Assembly: GCF_003589595.1 (NCBI RefSeq)
Contig: NW_020653945.1
Coordinates: forward strand, 6,032,961 to 6,096,960
Origin: Hyposmocoma kahamanoa
Taxonomy: Eukaryota > Arthropoda > Insecta > Lepidoptera > Cosmopterigidae
Reading direction: 5' to 3'
Length of the DNA stretch: 64,000 nt
In this document: positions 10,501-21,785 of the stretch, in pieces
How positions within the stretch are numbered: position 1 is the first letter of the stretch
Layout of the letters: the number at the start of each line of letters is the position of its first letter
The notes under the pieces: generated by a model
What the model saw: only the letters and a program-made list of their open reading frames with translations
Database searches by the model: none
What the model was told of the DNA's origin: nothing
Program-made: the position numbers and the translations under genes

Positions 10501-10878
10501 GTTATCTATTTTTATTCTTTTTTATTCGGGGACAGGCTAAGGCGTCTAATTAGCCATAGTGCTATATCTTGGGTTTTATATTCTTCTTCAACTCTTAATT
10601 TTATGACATTTTTAGCGGGATATCGTTATGTCTTTACGGTGGCCCTTATGAAACTCAGCAATTCGAATAACTTCATAAACCAATGACGGGACACGACCAG
10701 TAAAATCGAGAATCGATGAAAAATATCGACTGACCTACGACCGACTTAAATCAGCGTAATCAAATCATAAGATTCAATTGTGGATTTTAATTATCATATA
10801 TAAATGGTTGGTAACGTATATATGTAATATAATGATTGTTTTGTCATATTTAAAAAGCTGTAATTTCAAATACTTATT
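10500..10878. other. Intron, nothing recognised
   Basis: AT-rich single-copy-looking sequence; no element was assigned. Confidence 0.4.
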
Positions 10879-11105
10879 GACGATCTCCGTAGTTGAGTGG
10901 CTTGCGTACCGGTTTTCATTGTGTCACCATCTCTGACGTCCCGGGTACTATCCACGGCCGGGTCTACGTACAAATAAACTTTCTTAACTGTCTCGGGTCT
11001 GGGTATTTGTGGTACCGTCGTTGTTTCTGATTTCCATAACACAAGTGCTTTGGTTACATACTTTGGAATCAAAGCAACGTATGTGATGTTGTCTAATATT
11101 TATTT
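10879..11105 (+). mobile_element. SINE family F copy
   Basis: Head gtagttgagtggcttgcgta (A-box-like), degraded B-box near gtcccgggtactatccacgg, then gtctgggtatttgtggtacc and a tail of acgtatgtgatgttgtctaa plus tatttat. This order is repeated in the copies at 54785-55020, 12880-13105 and 27770-28700. Confidence 0.8.
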
Positions 11106-11111
11106 CGAAAC

Positions 11112-11346
11112 CTCCAATGAACACTTCATTTTTGGACATCTTAATTTTTGGACCTGTTTTTAGTTTATTTCTATATTTTTTTCACAAAATTTGTTTTTAT
11201 TTGGCTTCTTTTTCGAATTTTATTTTTTTCTTAATTTTTTTTCACTAAGTTCGGGAAGCATAATGTTAGTAAGTAAATAAATAAGGCTGTTTACAAAAAT
11301 TACAGAAAATGACCAAAAAATAAAGCTGGCGTAGTGTTCATTGGAG
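11112..11346 (+). mobile_element. MITE with ctccaatgaacac termini
   Basis: Left ctccaatgaacact and right agtgttcattggag are exact inverted repeats bounding 235 bp of T-rich then A-rich sequence. No clear target duplication was seen. Confidence 0.6.
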
Positions 11347-11588
11347 AAATCGATTTATTTATTTAGTATGCTGCTACAAATTTACGTCAAAATGACGTTG
11401 ACGTGACGCGAATTTTGCCAAGACGTCATTCTAATCCAGCAAAATTTTACAAACCATAATTTTTTTAAAACGAATGGAACGGAATAAATACAATATCTGA
11501 CTAATTATGGACAAAGCCGGTAATACATTTTTTGGTATACAATAGGTTGTTAATATATATTTTATAGCTGTCTCAAACGATATTTAGT

Positions 11589-11700
11589 ATGCTTTAATGA
11601 CTTGTGATATAAACAAAATATACCTATATTTAAATTATTTAATCTAATGTAATTATTGCATCATACAGTATTGACATAAATCTAAATCTGATACAGTTTC
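11589..11700 (+). repeat. Second copy of the 7828-7938 block
   Basis: Shares atgacttgtgatataaac, aattattgcatcatacag and gacataaatctaaatctgat with 7828-7938. It ends where PLE-like gagttcctaggttttcg begins. Origin unknown. Confidence 0.6.
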
Positions 11701-11920
11701 GAGTTCCTAGGTTTTCGGTTAGGGTGATGTGGACTGTATAAGAATGGAGTGAAGAAAACGACAGAAATGAGCATAAAAATATAGATGGCCCTTGGATGGA
11801 TCATTTTCGGGCGTTTCGGGCCCTTTACAGGTCCCATGGTCTAGTCAACCGTGACCATGGGACCTGTAAAGGGCCCGAAACGTCGGTTTGTTTGAAAAAA
11901 CAAATATACGCGATTTAAAC
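11698..11920. mobile_element. PLE terminal sequences forming a perfect palindrome
   Basis: 11812-11840 and 11854-11882 are perfect 29-bp inverted repeats of the PLE terminal block (cgtttcgggccctttacagg inward) separated by 13 bases. The normal PLE tail follows (aaaacaaatatacgcgattt). No coding part. Confidence 0.75.
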
Positions 11921-11984
11921 ATAAGAAAATATTTTATTCGATTATTAATACAAAAATCGAACATTTAGAAACATTCGATCCAAC

Positions 11985-12055
11985 TGCATTCGAACCTACG
12001 TCTTCCAGCACAGCGTGTCAGATGCTACTCCAACTAAGCCACGGGACGAACCAGC
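11985..12055 (-). repeat. tRNA-like SINE head or tRNA relic
   Basis: On the minus strand: A-box-like tggcttagttgg and B-box ggttcgaatgc at suitable spacing. The first seven bases have no complementary 3' partner, so it is not a functional tRNA. Confidence 0.45.
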
Positions 12056-12059
12056 GGAC

Positions 12060-12560
12060 TTCATGAATTTTTCTATGTGCTTGTTTTCGGAACTTCATAT
12101 CTGGTTTTTAACGACTTTTTAGCCGTGGCGCTATTCTATGAAAGTATTTCGTCACCCAGCACCTTTACAGCTACCAGTCCTGGCTAGAGACCTTACGAAT
12201 TTTTATACGTGATTGTTGCAGATCTTTGTTTTTGGTTTTTAACGACTTTTTAGCTGTAGCGCCATCTATGAGAAATCTATGAAAGTATTTCGCCACCCAG
12301 GTACCTTTACAGGTACCAGCCCTGACTAGATACCTTACGAATTTTCATACGTGATTGTGGCAGATCTTTATTTATGGTTTTTAACGACTTTTTAGCTGTA
12401 GCGCCATCTATGAAAGTATTTCGTCACCCAGGCACCTTTACAGCTACCAGCCCTGGCTAGTGACCTTACTAATTTTTATACGTGATTGTTGCAGATCTTT
12501 GTATTTGGTTTTTAACGAGTTTTTTGCCGTAGCACCATCTATGAGAAATCAGAAAGAAAT
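12060..12560 (+). repeat. Tandem repeat, about 131 bp, 3.5 copies
   Basis: The marker ggtttttaacgac(g) recurs at 12103, 12234, 12376 and 12507. Periods are 131, 142 and 131; the middle unit carries an 11-bp internal duplication (gagaaatctat). Units also share cctttacagctaccag and acgtgattgttgcagatctt. Confidence 0.9.
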
Positions 12561-12624
12561 CAAGGCAGCTTTTTATTAAACACAAGGGGAACTAACGACT
12601 CTTTCCCCAAACTCGTCTGCTATC

Positions 12625-12702
12625 TCGTTCTGTAGCTTAGTCGGAAAAGCCCCGGTTTGGTGAAAAAATCATTGGTTTGAGTGCAGCCGGATCAAAGAAA
12701 TT
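12625..12702 (+). repeat. tRNA-like SINE head
   Basis: A-box-like tgtagcttagtcgg and B-box-like ggtttgagtgc with about 38 bases between. No folded acceptor stem is evident. Confidence 0.35.
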
Positions 12703-12732
12703 TCTCTTTGTGTTTTTTTCAATCTCGGTTCC

Positions 12733-12862
12733 CAAATGCCGTTATCACGTAACATACATCCCAAAAAAGAAAAACCATACAGTCGAATAGAGAACTTCCT
12801 CCAATTTTTAAAGTCGGTTAAAAACAGAGGTCGTTATTTTATCATTTACACACAAAACAGTG
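12733..12862 (-). mobile_element. Repeat G fragment
   Basis: Contains cgttatcacgtaacatac, gaatagagaacttcctcc and aaagtcggttaaaaacagag, all in the order seen in other reverse G copies. Confidence 0.7.
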
Positions 12863-12879
12863 TTATTCAAACTGTTTAC

Positions 12880-13105
12880 TTAATCAATAAAATAGATGAC
12901 CACTCATTATTCTTGTTCGATCTGGTCGGGTCAGTGTAAGAAAACTATTTTCTTTTGTCTTGTCTCGATAATTTTTCTATTTTGTCTCAGGTCTGGGTAT
13001 TTGTGGTACCGTCGTCGTTTCCGATTTCCATAACACAAGTGCTTTAGCTACTTACTTTGGGATCAGAGCAACGTATGTGATGTTGTCTAATATATTATTC
13101 ATTAT
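12880..13105 (+). mobile_element. SINE family F, 3' part
   Basis: Begins gatctggtcgggtcagtgta and continues through ggtctgggtatttgtggtac to atgtgatgttgtctaa. The tRNA-like head is missing. Confidence 0.75.
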
Positions 13106-13490
13106 TATTTTTTATTGAGGAATAAACAGTTACAAGTAAAAAAAAAATGAAAAATTACGAAGATACGAAGACTTCAAAGAACTGAAGTCTGTTTTCTTAT
13201 TTTGCCGGGGAACCACATAGTGTTGAACTTTAATAGTTTTACAAAAACGTGTTATCTTTATTTTAAAAACAAACGAATTTTTACCGGGAATTAAGAAGGA
13301 ATTAACATGATTACGAACAAGTAATCGCCTGAATTTGTCAGAAGTGCGGTCTTATCACGCGCTACTTGCGCTGTAATTGATGAGTTGTACTCAATACTAA
13401 AATAAACAGGTGACGAAATATATTGTAACTAGACTACTTTAAATAGAGCGAACCAAAAAATATGAATAATTATGTTATTCCTCCTCAGAG
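13106..13490. other. AT-rich intron, nothing recognised
   Basis: No element or exon was supported. Confidence 0.4.
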
Positions 13491-13493
13491 AAA

Positions 13494-13788
13494 CAAACGA
13501 ACGACGGGACGAACAAGTCGTGCGGCTAATAGTAAGGAACACGCCTGTCCATAACAGTTGCAGTGCCATTCAGAGCTTTGAAACACAAAGATCTGAGGGG
13601 CACTGCCACTGCACCCGTCACCGTGGGACATAAGTTGACAAGTTCCACGCGCCTGAAATTTCACCAGCATCCTTTCCCTTCAAAACCGGAACACAGTAAT
13701 GCTGACGTTACTGTTTGGCGGCAGAAATAGGTAAGGTGTTAATACTTCCCTGGATGGACTTTTTCACAAGGAGCTTTACTGCTATTAA
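13494..13788 (+). mobile_element. Repeat A, near-complete, forward
   Basis: Runs from gacgggacgaacaagtcgtg through cacgcctgtccataacagtt, gtgggacataagttgacaag and ttcaaaaccggaacacagta to aggagctttactgcta. This is one of the best copies for defining the family. No ORF, no tRNA boxes, no obvious terminal repeats. Confidence 0.85.
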
Positions 13789-13794
13789 ATGTGT

Positions 13795-14012
13795 GGAATA
13801 TTTTCTTCAAATTTAAATGGGACCACTACTGAGGCCCCACCTTTCTAACAAAAAAATAATCGAAATCGCTTCACAAATGTCAGAGTAGTCTCGTAATATG
13901 AACACAAAAAAAAGTACCGTCGAATTGAGAAACTCCTCCTTTTTTTGAAGTCAGTTAAAAACAGAGGACGTTGTTATATCATATACACACAAAACAGTGT
14001 TATTCAAACTAT
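13795..14012 (-). mobile_element. Repeat G copy, reverse
   Basis: ttcttcaaatttaaatggga, ctactgaggccccacctttc, then aactcctcctttttttgaag and cacacaaaacagtgttattc, as at 12733 and 36035. Confidence 0.75.
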
Positions 14013-14227
14013 CGTAAGGTTGGGCCTGCTACTGATCTTGCCTATACAAACAAAATGAAAACATGGTTTTGAATTGGGAAGTGAATTAATAAGCAAATTA
14101 CGTGGTCATTGTCCATTGTTATTAATGTTACAATTATTAGACAATTCATGTCATTGGATTAGAGTCGATAAATTAGTTACGATTACGATGTATATTAATA
14201 ACAGCGAAAGTTCTGGAAATTCGCACC

Positions 14228-14502
14228 TTTGGTGTAATAAGGCCACATCTACAAAATGGCAACTTAAGTGTGGAGCTTCTTGTGGAAGAGTTCGTCCAGG
14301 AAAGTATTGCCACCTTTAGTGTGTTCCGGTTTTTAAGGGTGAGGTTTCTGGTAAAATTACAGACACATGGGACTTGTCAACTTATGTCTCAGGGTGACGG
14401 GCGCAGTGGCAGTGGATCGTATCGTATTATTTTTATCTATTTCATGTGATAAAAGACTTAAGACGTGTGATCATTTGTGGCTTTATTATACCAACCGTAA
14501 GA
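14228..14502 (+). mobile_element. MITE M1 interrupted by a Repeat A fragment
   Basis: Left terminus ttggtgtaataaggccaca at 14231 and right terminus tgtggctttattataccaa ending near 14496 are inverted repeats of each other. Between them, 14271-14428 is a reverse Repeat A fragment (aagagttcgtccaggaaag to gggcgcagtggcagtgg). The A copy inserted into the MITE. Confidence 0.65.
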
Positions 14503-14744
14503 ATTATAAGAAAAATTTGATAAAATGCCAAGTTTCACAACTCTAACTCTTTCGAAGGCAAAATTATTCGTGTAGGTGGCCCTACATGTCATAGCTGACG
14601 TCCTTTTTACCCTTGACTCTCAATCAAACAAATCATTCAATGTCTATAAATTTTCATTTATGAAGAATATTTTGTGACTAGCAATTACAATTAAGTCTAG
14701 CAAAGCAATTTAAGAACAACAGGGTATTTGACTAGACTAATTAA

Positions 14745-14998
14745 AGCTCCTTTTGAAAGAGTTCGTCCATAGAAGTACAGCCACCTTACCTATTTCTGCC
14801 GCCAAGCAGTAACGTCAACATTACTGTGTTCCGGTTTTGAAGGGAAAGGATGCTGGTGAAATTTCAGGCGCTTGGGACTTGTCAAAGCTCTGTGTGTTAA
14901 AGCTCTGAGTGGCACTGCAACTGTTATGGATAGGCGTGAAGCTTACCATCAGGCGCACGATTTGTTCGTCCCGTCACTTGATATTACAAAAAAAATAC
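14745..14998 (-). mobile_element. Repeat A, reverse, internally deleted
   Basis: aagagttcgtccatagaagt to tcgtcccgtcacttgatatt. The segment with the gtctcagggtgacgg block is replaced by an abrupt join at cttgtcaaagctctg. Confidence 0.8.
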
Positions 14999-14999
14999 T

Positions 15000-15328
15000 A
15001 TTTTGGAAAAAATCGAGAAATCTATTCGAAGTCTGATTATTTTTAATGTTAAAACCATACAATAAAACATCCAGACATAGTTGTCTGCCGCAATAGTAAA
15101 ACATGAAACATCAAACTAAAGCCGCTTAGCTATAACACAGAGCGTGTAAAACTCATTTCTTTGTAGTCCTATTTTCGTACATTACGATTAATTACGTCCC
15201 TCCTACAATTCGGTCACTGTGTTTGTTTCTAACGTTACAAAAACAACCACTTTTTATCTTTTAAAACAGTTTTACTTTGTTAAATATCGATGTCAAGAAC
15301 GGAGAGGTTTCGTATATTTTTAACAACT
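15000..15328. other. AT-rich intron, nothing recognised
   Basis: No element was assigned. Confidence 0.4.
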
Positions 15329-15329
15329 T

Positions 15330-15487
15330 CAAAAACAGGAGGAGGTTCTTAACTCGGCTGTGTTTTTTTGTATGTATGTTACGCGATAACGGCATTTGTT
15401 CGATTTCGATGATTCTTTTTTGTTTGAAAGAGGGCACCTCAGTAGTGGTCATGGGTGGCAAACTAGGGGATGAATGACTTTTGAGGT
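15330..15487 (+). mobile_element. Repeat G copy, forward
   Basis: aggaggaggttcttaactcg, tgtatgttacgcgataacgg, gagggcacctcagtagtggt and gatgaatgacttttgaggtc, in order. Confidence 0.8.
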
Positions 15488-15548
15488 CGGATATTTTAGT
15501 ACTTTATACTGCGATTATCATTTTGATTTTCTTTTAATCTTTTAACGC

Positions 15549-15742
15549 AAACACTCATAGCCCCGCACTAGGGAAACTCTGTATCGCGGGTGACATGGAC
15601 ACAATTACACAACCACAAATTACACCCAAACTCACGAGATAAATAAATCTAGGCCATGCAAATATTTTTCCCGGACCGGGAATCGAACTCGGGACCTCTG
15701 CGTGGCAGACCAGTACGGTAACCGTTCGGCCACAGAGGCAGT
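15549..15742 (-). mobile_element. SINE family C copy, reverse
   Basis: Well preserved. The tRNA-like head, on the minus strand, has tggccgaacggttaccgtac and B-box ggttcgattcc-like (gagttcgattcccgg). The tail is cactcatagccccgcactag read on +. Confidence 0.85.
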
Positions 15743-15745
15743 TAA

Positions 15746-16594
15746 AATTTTTCAAATGGGTTTTAAATATTCTAGCAAACGTAGACAATGAAAAATAAAG
15801 CATTGCAAAGTAAAAACAATATCACACAATGTGATGTACAATTGTACACAATAACTAATTTTATAGAATACTAAGGAAGCAAATGCTTTATGTTGTACAA
15901 GTGACTAATTCTTGTAAAGAATAAATAAGTGCGAACGCTATTTTAGAGGTGCTCATTTGTTAGCATATGTATGTTTGAATTGGCTATTTAATAAATTCAC
16001 ACTTCGTCGAATGAAAAAACGATAACATTCGTAGTAAGTTATGATCACCAACACATTTGTGATGAAATGTCGAGGACCAAGGAATAAATACGAGCTAATT
16101 TTACCAATCAACTCTAGCCTATTTGTACAATCTATAAGCGATTTCGATTTGCGTCTGCACATTTATATTTTTGATATATATATTAGGTGGCAAAAAACTG
16201 CCGGGAAGACATTTTAATATACCTAATATTATTTATTTGACTTTCGTTGTACGAGTATTATATTTAATCACCTGTAATTTTGAACACTATCATCTTAACC
16301 TTACGACGTTCATGATAATGAGATTATTTCCAAATTCAAAAGTTGATAAAATTCTTTAAGTTATTTAACCTTGTGCGCTCACTATTATAAATGTCTAGAG
16401 ATAAAAAAATGTGAAATTAGATAGGGTCCGTGCATTATACTACACTTTTATTATGAATGTTATAAACGTTTATGTGATTTAGTGCAACAGTATTGGCAGA
16501 TATTAATTATATTCAATTTTTTTTCATTCCTTTTCTTTTCTTTCAAAAGTTTAGGTATAATATTTCTAGTATTTCGAAATTTTAAATGTCTATC
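15746..16594. other. AT-rich intron, nothing recognised
   Basis: Short ORFs on both strands (62-69 codons) lack recognisable features or splice contexts. Confidence 0.45.
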
Positions 16595-16596
16595 CT

Positions 16597-16852
16597 AACC
16601 TTACCTATTTCTGCCGCCAAACAGTGATGTTAGCATTACTGTGTTCCGGTTTTGAAGGGCAAGGGTGCTGGTGAATTTACACATGGGACTTGTCAAGGTA
16701 TGTCTCAGGGTGACGGACGCAGTGGCAGTGCCCCTCAGATCTTTGCGATTTAAAATTCTAAGCGGCACTGCAACTGTTATGGACAGGCGTGTAGCTTACC
16801 ATCAGGCGCACGACTTGTTCGTCCCGTCACTTGGTCTCATAAAAAAATCCAT
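16597..16852 (-). mobile_element. Repeat A, reverse
   Basis: ccttacctatttctgccgcc, gtgcccctcagatctttgcg and acgacttgttcgtcccgtca to about 16850. The ORF at 16665-16856 is this repeat. Confidence 0.85.
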
Positions 16853-17019
16853 ATGAAATGCCGGAAACGGAACACGCCACATAACTAATTTTGTGATTTC
16901 CGAACAAATATTGTCAAAAACGTTGACGTCATTATTTTATTTCTTTTTCTAATAATGAGTAATGTCAAAAGTTATAACGTTATTAACAAATCATCGTTAT
17001 TCTCGGAATTGGAACTTTC

Positions 17020-17078
17020 CCCGGAATTCGAACTCTATACCGGAATTAACTCCACTCAGCTACGACGACCCACCGAAG
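17020..17078 (-). repeat. tRNA-like SINE head, reverse
   Basis: Minus strand: A-box-like tagctgagtgg and B-box gagttcgaattcc. No pairing acceptor stem, so not a tRNA gene. Confidence 0.35.
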
Positions 17079-17079
17079 A

Positions 17080-17612
17080 CCAGGCTTAATGTCTATAAAA
17101 TTTAATAGGCTTGAAAAATCCACTACGATTTGTCTATATGGTGTTAAACCTTTGCCTTTTCCTTTTAACAAAAAATGGCTGCAGACTTTCAAATCAAACT
17201 TTCTTTAGTCATGAAAATACCATCAAAACATGAATTGTTATGCACTGTACTATGATTTTATATTGTTGAAATAAAATTGAATGTGAGTTACACCACTTTT
17301 GTGATGATAGTTCAATTATGTTAATTGTTATTTTCGATATACACACATAATAATAGAGAGAAATTCTATTATTTTAAAAATGAACGCTCCGTGGTCATTG
17401 TATGGTCGTTTCAACATCGCTTAACTAACAGACTCTTTTGATATGTACTCATTTAGGCATTATGTAAACAATATTACAAAAAAAAACCTAGAGCAAATGT
17501 CTGTAACAAACATTTGGAAGCGTATATTATACTATCAATAATATAAAACAACCAGGAGGCAAAATTTCTACAGTAAGTCAATGCATTCTAGCAGTATACC
17601 TATAATTTACAG
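17080..17612. other. Intron upstream of the cassette exon
   Basis: No repeat was recognised. The last bases form a 3' splice site (tataatttacag at 17601-17612). Confidence 0.45.
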
Positions 17613-17687
17613 ATGTAGAAGAAGCAAACTCATCACCACAGGCGCAAAAGGACGAGGCGCCAACGGCCAAGTCCCGACGTTTGTTTG
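17613..17687 (+). CDS. Aquaporin symmetric cassette exon (75 nt)
   Basis: Bounded by acceptor tataatttacag and donor GTAAGC at 17688. Open in the needed frame: 2 bases, 24 codons, 1 base. It therefore enters and leaves in phase 1 and can be skipped without changing the reading frame. It encodes VEEANSSPQAQKDEAPTAK and then SRRLF, a hydrophilic segment rich in Ala, Lys, Glu and Pro with possible phosphorylation sites (SSP, SRR). Base composition is much more GC-rich than the surrounding intron, as expected for coding sequence. It would insert into the cytoplasmic N-tail between exon 1a, 1b or 1c and 55813. It cannot join exon 45842, which lies downstream of it. Confidence 0.6.
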
Positions 17688-17689
17688 GT

Positions 17690-19681
17690 AAGCGACATGC
17701 ATGGTACAGCACGATTAGAGCACTAAGTATATTACCACCCATGCCTGTCATAGAGAACTATACAAGCACAAGTCGTATAAGTTTTTTGCACTGAATGTGA
17801 TGTTCTTTTCTGTTTTTCCATATTGAACCTTAGGAAATTGTGGTTTCCTTTAAGTCTAAGATATAATTTTTATGCATGACAGTTTTATGATAATTTATGC
17901 ACGATTTTATTGGGTTATTGAGCTTAGGTGTGTACAAAAAGATAAGTTCTTAGTTTATCAATTGTGTGAATTTTCTTCAAATGGCTACCGTGGTATTGAA
18001 TTAACGTGGAATGTTTGTTAACATAAATTTATTAACGTCATTCTTCATTGAATGCTTTATTGAATGTAAGAGGGTTTGAAACGGTTCTAAGCCATTGAAG
18101 TTTATCACAATGAGATTTTCATGCTTTAAAACGTTGTATTTATAAGTGATCGAGTTTTTCGAAATATTGAAATTCTGTTCTATATTTCTACATACAAATT
18201 TGTATAAAGATTGTATGTTATCGCAAACAGAATGAGATTTATAGATATCAAAAAACAATAGAAGAAATCTGTCTAGCTATTTCAAATTGTTTCTACTCCT
18301 GATGTTTAAAAATAAATAGGTATGATAAATGTTTAAATATATTTTTTTAACCTACCCTCTACAGCTTTTCTAGAGTGCCTCGCACTTACCTTTTTAAGGA
18401 GAGTTTTACGACGACAGAGAAATTTAGTAGTGTCTAATCATTTTGCCGATTCCAGAAAAAAAATTATTTTAAATTCACCTTTCCATTCAAATTTGCTTCA
18501 TTGATTTAGTAAATTATTTTTTTTCCTATCAAATTATATTCTGTTTCCGGTATCAAAAAATCTCTTTGAAAGACTTGGATACTTAATGATCTGTATTTAA
18601 ACGATTAATGGTTCAATTTTTTTTGTTTTTATGGAACTGCACTTGTGCTTTCTTAATAATGTAGATGTAACTTGCACTTCAATTTTTCTATTTTATTAAT
18701 AATTTTGTTGTTTTCATCTTATATTTGTTCGTGTTACTCGTATATTAAAAAAAAATCTAATTCAAGCCAAAGAAAAGTATTAGCTTTGTCTCGGGTCGGC
18801 AATCAAACTTTTTTATGAGTTTTTTATAATGTGTCAAAGACCATCGTACTCTGGTTGGTCGGTACTAGCAAAATTATTTTTATCGTTAGTGAAAGGTCCT
18901 GACGTGAGAAAGTCCCTTTCTCTGTACTTGGCGATGTGTAATTGTATGATGGTTGCATCATATTGCTACGGATGTTTATGTCTATCGCTGGACTAGATAA
19001 TAAAGAATTGAGCGTTGCATAAGAGGTTGTTGAGAAATTACGAAAATTTATTAGAAGGGATCCACGAGTGGACCGAATTTGCGATCCAGTAAGAGTGAAA
19101 ATAAGCAGCATTACGTATGTTGTAGTTAAGTACAACATAAAGGAAAGAAAGGAAATTAAATGAAGGGTCTATAGAAAGGTGAGAATTACGTCTCAGTAAG
19201 TAAACGTTATTTGTGGAATAGTTGCAGCTTAATATGCTTATAAAGCTGAGTGTGTGTTATTGTATAAGATTAAGTCGGTGAGTAGCAACACCAAACAGAC
19301 AATGAACAACGTTCCAGTCGTATCATAACTTCAAGATATTCACGTAAATGAAGGGAATGCCGAGGTGCATGCGGTAGAACCTGCAGATTACTATTTAGCC
19401 TTACTATCTGTTTAACACGAAATCAAAATATTTTTGGTAATATACTGATTCCGCTATAATGCGGTGACATAAGTAGATCTACGAAGAACGCGAGCGAAGA
19501 CGCAAATATGTTACAAATTCCTAAAATCAGGCAGTTATTATGCGCACGCGTCTACCCGGACTAGATCACAAGACAGATAGCGCCATTAATGGTGCTGGTT
19601 CACTTCACAAGTTCTATTGTCGGAAAATAAGTACGTACGTATACAATATGCAAATCTAATAAATCTTATGAATAATTTATA
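17690..19681. other. Long AT-rich intron stretch
   Basis: No repeat family was recognised. A 104-codon minus ORF at 18824-19138 begins with a hydrophobic signal-like stretch (VMLLIFTLTGSQ) but has no homologue I recognise and no supporting splice site. I treat it as a possible chance ORF. Confidence 0.4.
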
Positions 19682-20091
19682 CTGCCCTGCTAAGCCGAAA
19701 GGCGCTATCTCTGAGATACGCGAGATCTGAGATACTTAGTTTTTTTTATGCCATTCAATAGCTATAATAATTTCGCATCTAATGGTATAATAGAAATAGC
19801 GTAAACTAATTTAAAACATTTGAAAAAACACTAAGAAGTATTTTTATATCTAAATTTTTGAAACCTTTATTTATAATCAAAATAGCGGTATCTCACAAAA
19901 TAGGTATAATGGTACAATTTATGGACAATTTAGGTATGGCAATAAATCTATTAGTCAAAAATACGTATCAATCAGTTTTAAAAGAAAAAGATTATTTTTG
20001 AAGGTGCGAAAATACAATTTACAAAAAGTAGAAAAAAGTTTTCAAAACGTGCTCCGTGATTGAGATAGCGCTTTTCGGTTTATCAGGGCTG
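19682..20091 (+). mobile_element. MITE with TA target duplication
   Basis: Left ctgccctgctaagccgaaag and right cttttcggtttatcagggct-g are inverted repeats of about 32 bp that continue into gcgctatctc / gagatagcgc. Both sides are flanked by TA, as for Tc1/mariner-type elements. 410 bp, no ORF. Confidence 0.7.
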
Positions 20092-20384
20092 TATAGTATA
20101 TGTAAAATAAAACAAGTACATGGATTTTTTTAAACAAAGCAAATCTTCTTCAAAGGGTAAAGATGCCTATTATTAATGTCATCAGATGTTCCTAAGTTTG
20201 TGTCATGTTACACTTGTCTCACCAATGTGCAGCCAGAGACGTTGACGACATCATTTCACAAGACATGTCACGTTCATAATTTTACAATAAAAGAAATGTA
20301 AACCAACACTAAAGAAGTCCATTCTACCCAGGACATAGAAATAAAAAAAACATCCATTTCAAGGTAATAACAGTGCATCTCCTT

Positions 20385-20665
20385 GTGCAAGGGTTCATGC
20401 GGCGAAGTACTGCCACCTTACCTATTTCTGCCGTGAAGCAGTAATATGAACATTGCTGCGTTCCGGTTTTAAAGGGTAAGGGTGCTGGGGAAATTAGAGG
20501 CACATGGGACTTGTCAACTTATGTCTCAGGATGACGAACGCACTACCTCTCAGATCTTTATGATTTAAAGCGCTCTGAGTGGCATTGCAACTGTTATGGA
20601 CAGTCGTGTCGCTTACCAACCAGGCACACGATTTGTTCGCCCCGTCACACTTTTTATTATAATTC
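20385..20665 (-). mobile_element. Repeat A, reverse
   Basis: gaagtactgccaccttacct to cgatttgttcgccccgtcac. Moderately diverged. Confidence 0.8.
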
Positions 20666-20689
20666 AAAAAAGAGGGACATTCTCCGTAC

Positions 20690-21010
20690 TACCATTTTCC
20701 TGTCCAGTATTTCCTATGATGTAAACTCCCAAACAGATATAAGGCAGCGGTACAACCCAACAATTTCCCATAAAATTAATGTTGTTAAAATATTTTACAA
20801 AACGCATGTTCAGTAATTTTGGAATGTTCTTTGGTAAATTAAAAATAAGATATTTTAATTAACAATTTTTGTAACTATAGTGAAACATTTTGTGGTTTGA
20901 ATTAAATTATTTTACCATCTCAGTGAACCGTAACCTTGGAACCTACAAAGGGCCCGAAACGTTGGATTGTTTGAAAACGCAAATGTATGTGATTTAGATG
21001 CAAAAATATA
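20690..21010 (+). mobile_element. Diverged PLE 3' end
   Basis: cagtatttcctatgatg, tcccaaacagatataag, the A/T-rich 3' UTR, and then the terminal block (accttggaacctacaaaggg, cccgaaacgttgga, tgtttgaaaacgcaaa). It matches the 3' half of the copy at 38150-38770 and is older by divergence. Confidence 0.7.
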
Positions 21011-21785
21011 ATTTCATTATCAATGTATAACTTAAACCATATACATTAAGATCTCGAGATAAAGAAATATGCATTCGATCAGGATTAAATTTTAATTTTA
21101 TTCATGACTAACGACAGTCGAAAATAATATTTTTATCGAAATAATTATTTTGTTCATTGAAGAAAATACAGTTTCAAATGTATTGTCTATAGTTTCTAAT
21201 ATTCTTATGAGACAAAAGAAAACGAGGCAGTCTACGTGGAGAATAATATTTATATTGAAGAAGAAACAATTTTAATTGAAATAGACTAAGGAAACAAGAA
21301 AGGTTACTGGGAAAAGAACTAATAATACTTTTCGGTTCATCTAGATTAAAAGAACGAGAAAGTTTAGAAAGATAATGATATCACCTGATTATACAATCTA
21401 AAACAACAAAAGTTCTTTTATTGACAACATTTCTTTTTTGTCGATTTCCAAGAAGTATTGGAACGTTTTTCTTTAAGTATTATCTATAAATATGACGTTT
21501 TATTTGTTTTCCTAAAAGGATTATTTCGATTAGAGATTTCATTTCTTCATAATTGTGCAATGTCAGTTATAAAAAGTATTTTCAAAGAACAGAATGTCAT
21601 TCTAACCCAATTCAATACCTATCGATAGTGAATTTCTTTTGACGTGTTAAAATATAATTATGATCAATATACATATAGCACAAACAACGTGCCACACGCT
21701 GCGTTGAAATGACGCACCATCGCCACCGTAAATAGCTTAATCGTAGCGTTGCGACGACGCAACGCCTGTGTGACATAGCTCTTAC
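21011..21785. other. Intron, nothing firm
   Basis: 21695-21775 contains inverted gcgttg/caacgc motifs (gcgttgcgacgacgcaacgc), perhaps a MITE end. The rest is AT-rich and unassigned. Confidence 0.4.

Noticed and set aside
11985..12055. tRNA gene on the minus strand
   Set aside because: A- and B-box-like motifs are present, but the acceptor stem cannot pair; better explained as a SINE head.
19215..19275. Another start exon (ATG with open frame to GTGAGT near 19275)
   Set aside because: It ends in phase 2 and cannot join the aquaporin exon in frame.
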